From positions 3,410,001 through 3,474,000 of the forward strand of contig NZ_CP082271.1 in assembly GCF_019880365.1 (NCBI RefSeq): a DNA stretch of 64,000 bases, in the 5' to 3' direction. The stretch is from Pseudomonas sp. DNDY-54. GTDB lineage: Bacteria; Pseudomonadota; Gammaproteobacteria; Pseudomonadales; Pseudomonadaceae. Position numbers and translations under genes: made by a program. This document shows positions 55,424 to 61,872 of this stretch, one piece after another (within the stretch, counting starts at the first letter, position 1; each line of letters starts with the position of its first letter). The notes under the pieces were generated by a model, which searched no databases, was not told the origin of the DNA, and saw nothing but the letters and a program-made list of their open reading frames with translations.

Positions 55424-55807
55424 ATGGCGTATTTTTTTGACATGCTTTTCGGATTAATTTTTGTCTTCGTCGCTTCTCTAGGCTTGATTATCACACCACT
55501 GAAGAAATATGTTTCGTTAAAAATTGTCGTAGTAGCAATATTCATGTCACCACTCGTTTTGCTAGTTACGTCTTTATGCGTCTCTCAGGTTGACGCGGTG
55601 GGCGTTGAGGGATTCTTGGCAGGTGACTTTCTTTGCTCTAGTCTGCATGGCGCCAGTTCACACGGATGCGGTATAGGCGGTGCTCTTTTTGATGCGTTTC
55701 TAGTAGCAGGCCTGTTCAGCCTAGTTAGCTTCGGGTTGTTTCCTATTGCTGCCTTTGTGGTATCCCTTTTACTTCTTTCAATATTGAAGAAACTACTTTG
55801 TCACTAG
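55424..55807 (+). CDS. Cassette 3: membrane protein
   Basis: 127 residues with four hydrophobic segments (about 1-25, 33-55, 82-105, 107-125). The start is uncertain: the ATG at 55424 has GGAG ten bases upstream, while a GTG at 55388, right after the attC2 core, would add 12 residues. A Cys-rich loop (FLCSSLHGASSHGCGIGG) may be extracytoplasmic. No family recognised. Confidence 0.65.
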   Translation: MAYFFDMLFGLIFVFVASLGLIITPLKKYVSLKIVVVAIFMSPLVLLVTSLCVSQVDAVGVEGFLAGDFLCSSLHGASSHGCGIGGALFDAFLVAGLFSLVSFGLFPIAAFVVSLLLLSILKKLLCH

Positions 55808-55864
55808 GTACGGTCGCCCGCTCGCTGTTTCCGGCCGCCGCTAGCGCGCCATGAAGTCCGCATG

Positions 55865-55976
55865 GCCTAACCGTTCGTTCAAGCCGAACCTGCTTCGTTG
55901 CAGCACCATCGTGGCAGAAAAAACTTGCCACGCCGTTGCTTCCACTACGCAGTTCGGCTTAACTCAGGCGTTAGGG
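55865..55976 (+). repeat. attC3, 112 bp and divergent
   Basis: From GCCTAAC to GTTAGGG. Arms TTCAAGCCGAAC and GTTCGGCTTAAC pair, and the long middle (TGGCAGAAAAAACTTGCCA) forms a second hairpin. Length and sequence differ from the 76-bp sites, so this cassette came from another integron lineage. The final base of the core breaks GTTRRRY. Confidence 0.82.
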
Positions 55977-55983
55977 TAAGAAC

Positions 55984-56445
55984 ATGCTCCTTCAGCTAAA
56001 CGCTAATAAAGACAACCACAGGAAGGTTTTAGCTGAGTTGATAAAACGCTCTGAAATATCAGTACTGTGCTCTGGATGGCTGAAACAGGCGGGGCTTAAA
56101 CACTTACTCCCCGCCATTGATCTCGCCTTAAAAAATAAAAGCCAAATCACTATTTACTCAAATAAAAAACATACTGATAGCGAAGCAATAGAATCTCTAA
56201 AATCAAGAGAGTCAATTCTCCACATAGTAGTAGACGACAGCGCTAAATATCTTCATTCAAAAATATACTACTTCGAGAACGCTGGTGAATATAAAGCAAT
56301 CATAGGTTCTGCGAACATCACGAACGGCGGATTAACCTCTAACGAAGAGCTTTCAGTAAGCCTGGCAGGAACTATTGGTGACAGTCAGAACAATCAAATA
56401 AAAAAATATCTAGCTCGGCTTAAAACCGTGGGCCACCCAAACTAG
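55984..56445 (+). CDS. Cassette 4: PLD-like nuclease domain protein
   Basis: 153 residues with a phospholipase-D-like fold: ISVLCSGWLKQAGLKHLLPAI strand-helix, then one HKD-type motif, His91-x-Lys93 (YLHSKIYYFE) with Glu98, and Gly108-Ser109-x-Asn111 (IIGSANITNGGL). With a single HKD it should work as a dimer, as in Nuc and BfiI/NgoFVII-type nucleases. It is AT-rich (far below the chromosome), a sign of transfer. The stop lies inside attC4. A role in cleaving foreign DNA is inference. Confidence 0.8.
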   Translation: MLLQLNANKDNHRKVLAELIKRSEISVLCSGWLKQAGLKHLLPAIDLALKNKSQITIYSNKKHTDSEAIESLKSRESILHIVVDDSAKYLHSKIYYFENAGEYKAIIGSANITNGGLTSNEELSVSLAGTIGDSQNNQIKKYLARLKTVGHPN

Positions 56446-56511
56446 TGGTTCAAACCGTTCGCTGCGCTCACTGGGACGGGCTAAAGCCCGCCCCTTAACC
56501 AAACGTTATGT
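56436..56511 (+). repeat. attC4
   Basis: 76 bp of the array type. The 5' inverse core is degenerate (CCCAAAC) and the 3' core is GTTATGT. Confidence 0.88.
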
Positions 56512-56533
56512 GGCAGCTCATCTGAGAATGTGA

Positions 56534-56869
56534 ATGACTGATAAATTCGATGAAACTAGAGCAAAGTTTCTGAGCACAGATTATCTGCTATGGCGTAATG
56601 TGCTTTCTTGCGTTGTTCTGGTTGTGCTATCTACAGGCGCTGTATCGTCTTGGTGGTACGCCTATTACACGACTCCTGGGGCCGAGTGCCACAGAGGTTT
56701 CTTTTACTTTTCGGTTCTGTGGCTTGTTGTTCAATGGGTAGTCATTGGTTATCTATATCGGTATCGGAATGTCCCTGCATTTGCTCGGGGTGCGATAGAA
56801 ATGCTAATTCTGGTCGCTAATATTTGGTTTGTGCTTTTCATTTTTTCGCTTGAGCCGTGTGTCTCGTGA
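56534..56869 (+). CDS. Cassette 5: membrane protein
   Basis: 111 residues with three membrane segments (about 22-44, 55-76, 86-106) and two Cys outside them (AECHRGF, EPCVS). No motif recognised. The start ATG is 22 bp after the attC4 core. AT-rich relative to core genes. Confidence 0.68.
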   Translation: MTDKFDETRAKFLSTDYLLWRNVLSCVVLVVLSTGAVSSWWYAYYTTPGAECHRGFFYFSVLWLVVQWVVIGYLYRYRNVPAFARGAIEMLILVANIWFVLFIFSLEPCVS

Positions 56870-56876
56870 CGCAAGC

Positions 56877-56960
56877 ACATAACCAGTGCAGGCACGGCGA
56901 CGCCCTTTTCATTGCGCCTTCGGCTCCATTCCAAGGGCGCGCATGCTGCAAGCGTTATGT
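56877..56960 (+). repeat. attC5, 84 bp and divergent
   Basis: From ACATAAC to GTTATGT, with arms GTGCAGGCACGGCGACGCCC and GGGCGCGCATGCTGCAAGC roughly complementary. It does not share the array sequence, so this cassette was acquired from elsewhere. Confidence 0.78.
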
Positions 56961-56969
56961 ACCAAAGCC

Positions 56970-57407
56970 ATGAATATCATTGAAGCAATAAAAATGTCTT
57001 GGGGCTGGGTCGGTATTGAGCCAGAGGAAATCATTGGTGAAAACGATTTCGGAAATCTGATCATCAAGGACAATCGCGGCAGGTATTGGCGCCTATGCCC
57101 TGAAGATGTTTATTGTCAAGTAATCGCCGAAAATAGAAACGAGCTTGATGCGCTCTCGACAAACCAAGATTTCTTAGCTGATTGGTACATGGCTGCGTTG
57201 ACTGAACAAGCTAAAGAGAGACTTGGCTCATTGCTGCCCGGTCACAAATATCACTTGGTCATACCGAGCGGGCTTGGTGGCGAGTATACATTATCAAATA
57301 TTCGTACAGTTCCACAGATCGAGCAAATACACTTCTCTGGAGACATCGGAAAGCAAATATCCGATCTCCCTGATGGCGCTAAAGTAAAACTCAAGGTTAT
57401 CGAGTAA
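56970..57407 (+). CDS. Cassette 6: Tdi1/DUF1851-like immunity protein
   Basis: 145 residues. The sequence FGNLIIKDNRGRYWRLCPEDVYCQVIA, LLPGHKYHLVIPSGLGGEYTLSNIRTV and FSGDIGKQISDLPDGAKVKLKV matches the T6SS immunity protein Tdi1 / DUF1851 family. Known relatives neutralise secreted DNase effectors. No effector gene is present, so this would be an orphan immunity gene giving protection against rivals. The ATG at 56970 begins the family; the longer frame from 56886 covers attC5 and is rejected. Confidence 0.82.
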   Translation: MNIIEAIKMSWGWVGIEPEEIIGENDFGNLIIKDNRGRYWRLCPEDVYCQVIAENRNELDALSTNQDFLADWYMAALTEQAKERLGSLLPGHKYHLVIPSGLGGEYTLSNIRTVPQIEQIHFSGDIGKQISDLPDGAKVKLKVIE

Positions 57408-57411
57408 AGGC

Positions 57412-57487
57412 ACATAACAAGTGGTTCAAATCGTTCGCTTCGCTCACTGGGACGGGCTAAAGCCCGCCCCTTAACCATACGTTAGAA
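57412..57487 (+). repeat. attC6
   Basis: 76 bp of array type, ACATAAC to GTTAGAA; the last core base departs from consensus. Confidence 0.92.
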
Positions 57488-57492
57488 GTCAC

Positions 57493-57951
57493 ATGGATAT
57501 CGTAGCCCCAATCATCGCAATTCTTTTTACATGGCGCTTTTTACTCAGCCTAGCCATCTCAGTAGTGCTTGCATTTTTGTTAGCTCAACACTTTGGGCTA
57601 GTAGCTAGTTTTTTTACAATCTGTATTGGCGTGGGTTTTGGCGCTATTTGGCAGGGTCGTTGGTTATCTGGCCTAGCTTTGTTCGAGCCTGCCCAAGCTC
57701 AGTTAGTATCTAAGCCCATTGCATTTATTGGTTTCGCTTTTATTGGGGCCATATGGGGTGGTCTTGTAGGCCAGCTATTCGGCTCTACGCTAATTGGGGC
57801 ATTAGTTTTGCTGGCTGGCGTTACACTAACAGGCGCTTGGTTTACCCTAGTTCTTAAACTACACGCACAGCTTTTTAAACTCATATTAGTCGCTATATCT
57901 TTGCTCATCGGATTTTTTAGCATTTACGTATACGGCTTACGTCAGGTATAA
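57493..57951 (+). CDS. Cassette 7: membrane protein, four segments
   Basis: 152 residues, almost wholly hydrophobic, with about five predicted membrane segments and Gly-rich helix packing (GVGFGAIWQG, GFAFIGAIWGGLVGQLFG). No family recognised. Start 6 bp after the attC6 core. AT-richer than the chromosome. Confidence 0.7.
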   Translation: MDIVAPIIAILFTWRFLLSLAISVVLAFLLAQHFGLVASFFTICIGVGFGAIWQGRWLSGLALFEPAQAQLVSKPIAFIGFAFIGAIWGGLVGQLFGSTLIGALVLLAGVTLTGAWFTLVLKLHAQLFKLILVAISLLIGFFSIYVYGLRQV

Positions 57952-57957
57952 GGCGCC

Positions 57958-58033
57958 TTCTAACAAGTCGCTCAAATCGTTCGCTTCGCTCACTGGGACG
58001 GGCTAAAGCCCGCCCCTTAACCAAACGTTATGC
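57958..58033 (+). repeat. attC7
   Basis: 76 bp of array type, TTCTAAC to GTTATGC; the first base of the inverse core is off consensus. Confidence 0.92.
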
Positions 58034-58054
58034 GTAAACAAGGAAGGAGTCAGC

Positions 58055-58369
58055 ATGGCAAATAGTTGGAACATTCCAAGCTGGCTCGAAAAAGAAGTCC
58101 GCGCGAGGGACAAAAAAAGCGTTTATTGCGGCATAGCATTCACAACAGCCAAGATCTCAAAGAAAACTTGCGCGATCTGGGAGCACATTTTAAATGACGC
58201 GAAAATCATTACTCTCGAAAACATTACTCTATGCTGCTGCTCATGCAACGCTAGTAAAGGACAAAAACAGCTTTCTGCATGGCTTCTTTCAAAATACTGT
58301 GTTGACCGCCAAATCACGCGAGAGTCAGTGGCCCCAATAATCAAGCAGGCATTAGCCAACGGGCTTTAG
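58055..58369 (+). CDS. Cassette 8: HNH endonuclease
   Basis: 104 residues of the HNH family. The core reads SVYCG (22-26), WEH (42-44), LENITLCCCSCNASKG (54-69): catalytic His44, Asn56 region and Asn65, with a zinc pair at Cys61 and Cys64. The usual first zinc pair CxxC is reduced to Ser22-x-x-Cys25. Standing alone in a cassette, a defence or homing role is possible but unproven. A strong GGAAGGAG site precedes the ATG. Confidence 0.84.
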   Translation: MANSWNIPSWLEKEVRARDKKSVYCGIAFTTAKISKKTCAIWEHILNDAKIITLENITLCCCSCNASKGQKQLSAWLLSKYCVDRQITRESVAPIIKQALANGL

Positions 58370-58374
58370 CAACC

Positions 58375-58450
58375 GCATAACAATTGGTTCAAACCGTTCG
58401 CTTCGCTCACTGGGACGGGCTAAAGCCCGCCCCTTAACCAACCGTTAGAT
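58375..58450 (+). repeat. attC8
   Basis: 76 bp of array type, GCATAAC to GTTAGAT, fully matching the core rule GTTRRRY. Confidence 0.93.
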
Positions 58451-58853
58451 GCTTATACCTATGAATACTTACTCTGCCCATTGGCTAGCTCGAATGATTG
58501 AACGCCTGCCTTCCGACGAGCCGGTTTCACTCGGCACTCAAGGCTATGCCCATTACACCACGCAGCGTGATCATTGGTTGGGCTGGCTAGATCCAAACAG
58601 AAAAGCAGTGAAGTATGCGAGGAGCAGCGGCCCTGGACGGGATGCGAGATATGCTTACAACCACATAATGGAGCCCAAAATGCTGCTGTGGCTAATCTCT
58701 GCTGCTGGTTTCCCTAATAGCGAACTTGAAAGGGCTAGAGAAGAAGCACAAGGAAAGAAAGCGTTCGCGAGCAAGTGTGCTGCTATTAGGCGGGTTGTAT
58801 CGTGGGAAAAAATGGCAGCTGCGCTAACTGCAGGCCCAAACCACGATAGCTAA
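58449..58853 (+). CDS. Cassette 9: unknown soluble protein
   Basis: 134 residues (or 130 from the second Met at 58461). Rich in Trp and charged residues: HWLARMIERLPSDEP, QRDHWLGWLDPNR, YNHIMEPKMLLWLISAAG. It looks helical and cytoplasmic. No family recognised; the start codon overlaps the attC8 core, and the stop is within attC9. Confidence 0.7.
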   Translation: MLIPMNTYSAHWLARMIERLPSDEPVSLGTQGYAHYTTQRDHWLGWLDPNRKAVKYARSSGPGRDARYAYNHIMEPKMLLWLISAAGFPNSELERAREEAQGKKAFASKCAAIRRVVSWEKMAAALTAGPNHDS

Positions 58854-58925
58854 CAAATGGTTCTTAAATCGTTCGCCTAGCTCACTGGGACGGGCTAACC
58901 CCCGCCCCCAAACCAAACGTTAGGC
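58848..58925 (+). repeat. attC9, partly decayed
   Basis: 78 bp, AGCTAAC to GTTAGGC, similar to the array type but with several substitutions and a 2-bp change in the arms (TTCGCCTAGCTCACTGGGAC, GGGCTAACCCCC), which weakens pairing. Confidence 0.82.
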
Positions 58926-59154
58926 AAAAATCAAATCCAACGCGTAGCTGCTCACCTGTGGTTTAGGAGTGCCGTTTTCTATCTTCTTTGGCGCGCAAGT
59001 AGGTGCTTATGTCGTGGGCTTTATCTGGTCAGCAAAAGGCGTTTCTTTATTAGCTTTTCATATCGTTCCCTGCAGTGGTTTTTTCCCAACAAATGGTTCA
59101 AAGCGTTCGCTCCGCTTAATCGATACCGGTTCATGCCCGCCCACTAACCAAACG
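58920..59154 (+). other. Cassette 10, possible small gene
   Basis: Last cassette. A frame from a GTG at 58969 begins with a hydrophobic stretch (PFSIFFGAQVGAYVVGFIW) and runs to 59220, past the last attC, so its end is not natural. There is no clear ribosome site. It is probably decayed; low support. Confidence 0.4.
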
Positions 59155-59160
59155 TTTAGA
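59084..59160 (+). repeat. attC10, degenerate, end of array
   Basis: About 77 bp from TCCCAAC to GTTTAGA. The CGTTCGCT and AACCAAACG parts are kept, but the middle is changed (CTTAATCGATACCGGTTCATGC), so it is likely inactive. It marks the right end of the integron; 59161-59267 holds no gene. Confidence 0.65.
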
Positions 59161-59267
59161 CGGTTCTGCAGCTCGCTCCGCCGGGTGTCGATATGGATCG
59201 TGTTCGTTCGACTAACTTGATCAAGCGGCAGACAGCCCCTCGCTGAGTCAGCAAGAAGGAGAACACG

Positions 59268-59705
59268 ATGCCAGCGTTAATCGTCCGTAAATCTATCTGT
59301 ATAAGCGCGCCACCGTCGAAGGTCTGGAACACCCTTACGTCGCCGAGCGCGATAAGGCGCTGGATGCTGGTGACGCCGGTCTTAGAGAGTGATGGCCCGC
59401 TACAGTTGGGAAATAGGGTCCGATGGAATGACGAACATGGCCGAACCTATCTCACCGGTACGGTCGTCACGCTTGATCCACTGCAGAAACTCGTGCTCGC
59501 GCTGGAAGATATCAGTTGGCCACGAAAGGCAAGGCCGGGCGAGGTGACATACGGGCTGACGCTTTCGGAATCGGACGGCGGGTCTCGTCTGGAGTTTGTG
59601 CTCGGTGACCTGGCGATCGATCCGGATGGCCAGCAGTGGTTCGAGGCGTATAGCGCCAGCGAAGAGTTGGCAATCATCAAAGCCATGGCGGAGGACCGAC
59701 CGTGA
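59268..59705 (+). CDS. SRPBCC (AHSA1-like) domain protein
   Basis: 145 residues of the START/Bet-v1 fold: ICISAPPSKVWNTLTSPSAIRRWM, then GNRVRWNDEHGRTYLTGTVV and the last long helix EELAIIKAMAED. Such proteins bind hydrophobic ligands or assist other proteins. AAGGAG precedes the ATG. The stop overlaps the next gene's GTG, so the two are translationally coupled. First chromosomal gene after the integron. Confidence 0.86.
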   Translation: MPALIVRKSICISAPPSKVWNTLTSPSAIRRWMLVTPVLESDGPLQLGNRVRWNDEHGRTYLTGTVVTLDPLQKLVLALEDISWPRKARPGEVTYGLTLSESDGGSRLEFVLGDLAIDPDGQQWFEAYSASEELAIIKAMAEDRP

Positions 59706-60103
59706 GTCGTATCGACACTCGCTGTTTATGCGGAGCCGTTCACCTACGGATCCATCATCAGCCGGTGGCTCAGTTTTACTGCCACTGTGACGATTGCCAG
59801 GCCGTGCATGGTGCGTCGTATGTGGGCGTGGCTGTCTTTCCCTCGGACGCCGTCGAGGTCATTCGAGGCGCGCCGATCTCGTGGACGTACAAGACACTGC
59901 CCCGACAACGCTGCCGGACATGTGGGACGCTTCTGATCGCGCGCGTGCCAGATTCAGCGCTAACAGGCATCAAGGCAAACCTGTTGCCGCCAGGCACGTT
60001 CACGCCGGCGTTTCACATCCATTGTCAGTTCGCGGTGCTTCCGGTTGTGGATGATCTACCGCACTACGCGTCCCTGCCGGGCGTCTTCGGGGGTACTTTA
60101 TGA
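59702..60103 (+). CDS. GFA family zinc-binding protein
   Basis: 133 residues with the GFA (CENP-V/GFA) cysteine set: Cys8-x-Cys10 (CLCGAV), Cys27, Cys29 and Cys32 (CHCDDCQ) and Cys71-x-x-Cys74 (CRTCGTLL). Known members bind two zinc ions; glutathione-dependent formaldehyde-activating activity was claimed for Gfa but is disputed. GTG start overlaps the previous stop. Function by family only. Confidence 0.88.
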   Translation: MSRIDTRCLCGAVHLRIHHQPVAQFYCHCDDCQAVHGASYVGVAVFPSDAVEVIRGAPISWTYKTLPRQRCRTCGTLLIARVPDSALTGIKANLLPPGTFTPAFHIHCQFAVLPVVDDLPHYASLPGVFGGTL

Positions 60104-60218
60104 CGTGGTCGCCTGGTGATGGGAAACGTCGTAAAGCATCCAGTAGGCAATGCGTGAACGTCCGCATGTGAGGCCGAGCGCAACCGGTTAAAACTTCAGG
60201 AAAACCTTCTGGGCAGCC

Positions 60219-60596
60219 ATGACAAAAACAACGCCACGGGTATTCCCGATCCTCTGCTTTGTCGTGATCACAATGGCGGTAGCGATCCCCCTGATTGATG
60301 TTGGGTATTGCCGCTACGTCTTGGCCGGCGCGGTTGAGTCCGATGACGCGCTACGGTACCGGGACGGCATTGCATTCAGTCGAAGCGACGATACGCCGTT
60401 CACCGGTACAGCCTATCGTTCTGTGTGCGGCGGCGACTGCGGATTTGCGGGTTGTTCAGCACTTCACTGGTATGCGGTATTCGAAAATGGAAAGCGGACG
60501 ACGGGCTTCCTACCGAAGTCGGGAGGGGCGAATGATTATTTCAACCTATCGCTCTTTGGCGAGTACACACCTGTTAGATATGACGACACGTTTTAA
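60219..60596 (+). CDS. Membrane-anchored protein with YwqK/MORN-like region
   Basis: 125 residues: one N-terminal membrane helix (about 8-28) then an extracytoplasmic part with RDGIAFSRSDDTPFTGTA and WYAVFENGKRTTGFLPKSGG, which resemble the DGxxY...PFTGT...ENGK spacing of YwqK/MORN-type repeats. Three Cys in VCGGDCGFAGCS suggest disulfides. Similarity is by eye and weak. No known function. Confidence 0.6.
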   Translation: MTKTTPRVFPILCFVVITMAVAIPLIDVGYCRYVLAGAVESDDALRYRDGIAFSRSDDTPFTGTAYRSVCGGDCGFAGCSALHWYAVFENGKRTTGFLPKSGGANDYFNLSLFGEYTPVRYDDTF

Positions 60597-60668
60597 TTCT
60601 TAGCCGTTTCCTCCTCGCGCTTTCGATCTGTGCGCTAGACGGGCGCGGCTAGACAAGGATGTCACCCC

Positions 60669-61124
60669 ATGCTGCTGGCACTACGCACCGATGCAATCAT
60701 CACAGCCATAGCCATTGCTGCGGCTCTCACCGTCACCTTCATGAAAGGCGATGTGCTTTTTATCGGACAGTGGTATTACGCGTCCGTCTTTCTTGCGATT
60801 TTTGTTCTTTCTGCAGCGATAAAAACGAAGCCGTTATTTATTTCGGGTGCCGTGTTTGCTGCAGCCGTCACCTTCGTCGTTTACTTAAGGGCTAATTGGG
60901 CGCCGTCAACGGCAGAGGGCCTGCTTGCCCTAGGCCACCTGTTTTCATTGCCTGGCGCAGCTATTGGCTTATTCATAACGGGGATTATCAGCCGACATAC
61001 AAAAAGCCGTAGGCCGGCTCTCGCGTTCACAACTGGTGTATTAGGTTTCGCCACAGGCTTTTTAGTGAATCAGGTAGCGATATGCGGCTCTGTTATGGCC
61101 TGTGGTGTGCTCTTGGGTAGCTAA
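60669..61124 (+). CDS. Unknown membrane protein
   Basis: 151 residues with about five membrane segments; no family recognised. AT-richer than the flanking metabolic genes, and close to the integron end, so it may have come in with mobile DNA. A short AAGGATG lies before the ATG. Confidence 0.68.
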   Translation: MLLALRTDAIITAIAIAAALTVTFMKGDVLFIGQWYYASVFLAIFVLSAAIKTKPLFISGAVFAAAVTFVVYLRANWAPSTAEGLLALGHLFSLPGAAIGLFITGIISRHTKSRRPALAFTTGVLGFATGFLVNQVAICGSVMACGVLLGS

Positions 61125-61422
61125 TGAATACCGCGCACTTGGGCGTGCTAAGAACCGCTCCCTTTGCTTAGTTCGTAAAGAAGCCATACCGCTCGCAACT
61201 TTCGCTTCCCTAATGCACTTCAGTCCCCCCAACCCAAAGTCGCCAGCCCGCGCCAGCGTTATGGGCAACCATGGCGTCGCCTCGGGTCGTTCGACTCGTC
61301 GATCAGAGTGAACTAACCCCTCAGCGGCACGATCCCCTTTTAAGCACAGTCAGTGCGATCCCGGTAGCCAGTGCATTCGCGCCGCGCATCAAGCCAGGGT
61401 CGCCAGCGATGAGGACGCCTTC
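61125..61422. other. 298-bp gap, no gene seen
   Basis: No convincing gene. The segment 61119-61265 begins with GCTAATGAATACC and ends with GCGTTATGGGC, vaguely like the ends of an attC, but the arms pair poorly. Left as unexplained. Confidence 0.4.
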
Positions 61423-61872
61423 GTGACCGTTATCACCCATAGCACTCAGCAGACGACACACAGCATTTCCCGCCACGTTCCGAACCCGCTGCATGCGACG
61501 TTGCTAGCCGGGACAGTCCCGCTGTTTCTCGGCGCGCTGTTGACGGACATTACTTACTTCCGCAGCTACCACATTCAGTGGAGTGACTTTTCGTCCTGGC
61601 TGATTGCCGGAGGGTTGGTCTTCTGCGGGCTGGCGATCGTCTTTGCGCTCGTCAACCTGATCCGCGCGCGGCGCAAAACGGGACGGCCGCTGGTGTATTT
61701 CCTGGTGCTGGTCGCGACCTGGGTGCTCGGCTTCATCAATGCCCTGCAGCACGCCAAGGATGCCTGGGCGGTGATGCCAACTGGCTTGGTGCTCTCGGTG
61801 ATCGTAACGGTCTTGGCCTGTGCGGCCACGTGGATTGGCTTGAGCAACCTGCGTAACGGAGGTGAGGCATGA
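61423..61872 (+). CDS. DUF2231 membrane protein
   Basis: 149 residues with four membrane helices and the DUF2231 start HPLHATLL-type motif (here NPLHATLLAGTVPLFLGALLTDITYF) that may bind a cofactor or heme. GTG start. It is coupled by a 4-bp overlap (ATGA) to the sugar-dehydrogenase-like gene, a pairing seen widely, and may act as its membrane partner. Confidence 0.8.
   Translation: MTVITHSTQQTTHSISRHVPNPLHATLLAGTVPLFLGALLTDITYFRSYHIQWSDFSSWLIAGGLVFCGLAIVFALVNLIRARRKTGRPLVYFLVLVATWVLGFINALQHAKDAWAVMPTGLVLSVIVTVLACAATWIGLSNLRNGGEA

Noticed and set aside
54994..59160. Regularly recurring ~76-bp repeats suggesting a CRISPR array
   Set aside because: The units are long, have inner symmetry and GTTRRRY ends, and are 150-500 bp apart with genes between; they are attC sites next to intI.
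61119..61265. Eleventh attC
   Set aside because: Ends look vaguely like attC but the arms do not pair well; kept only as a weak observation.
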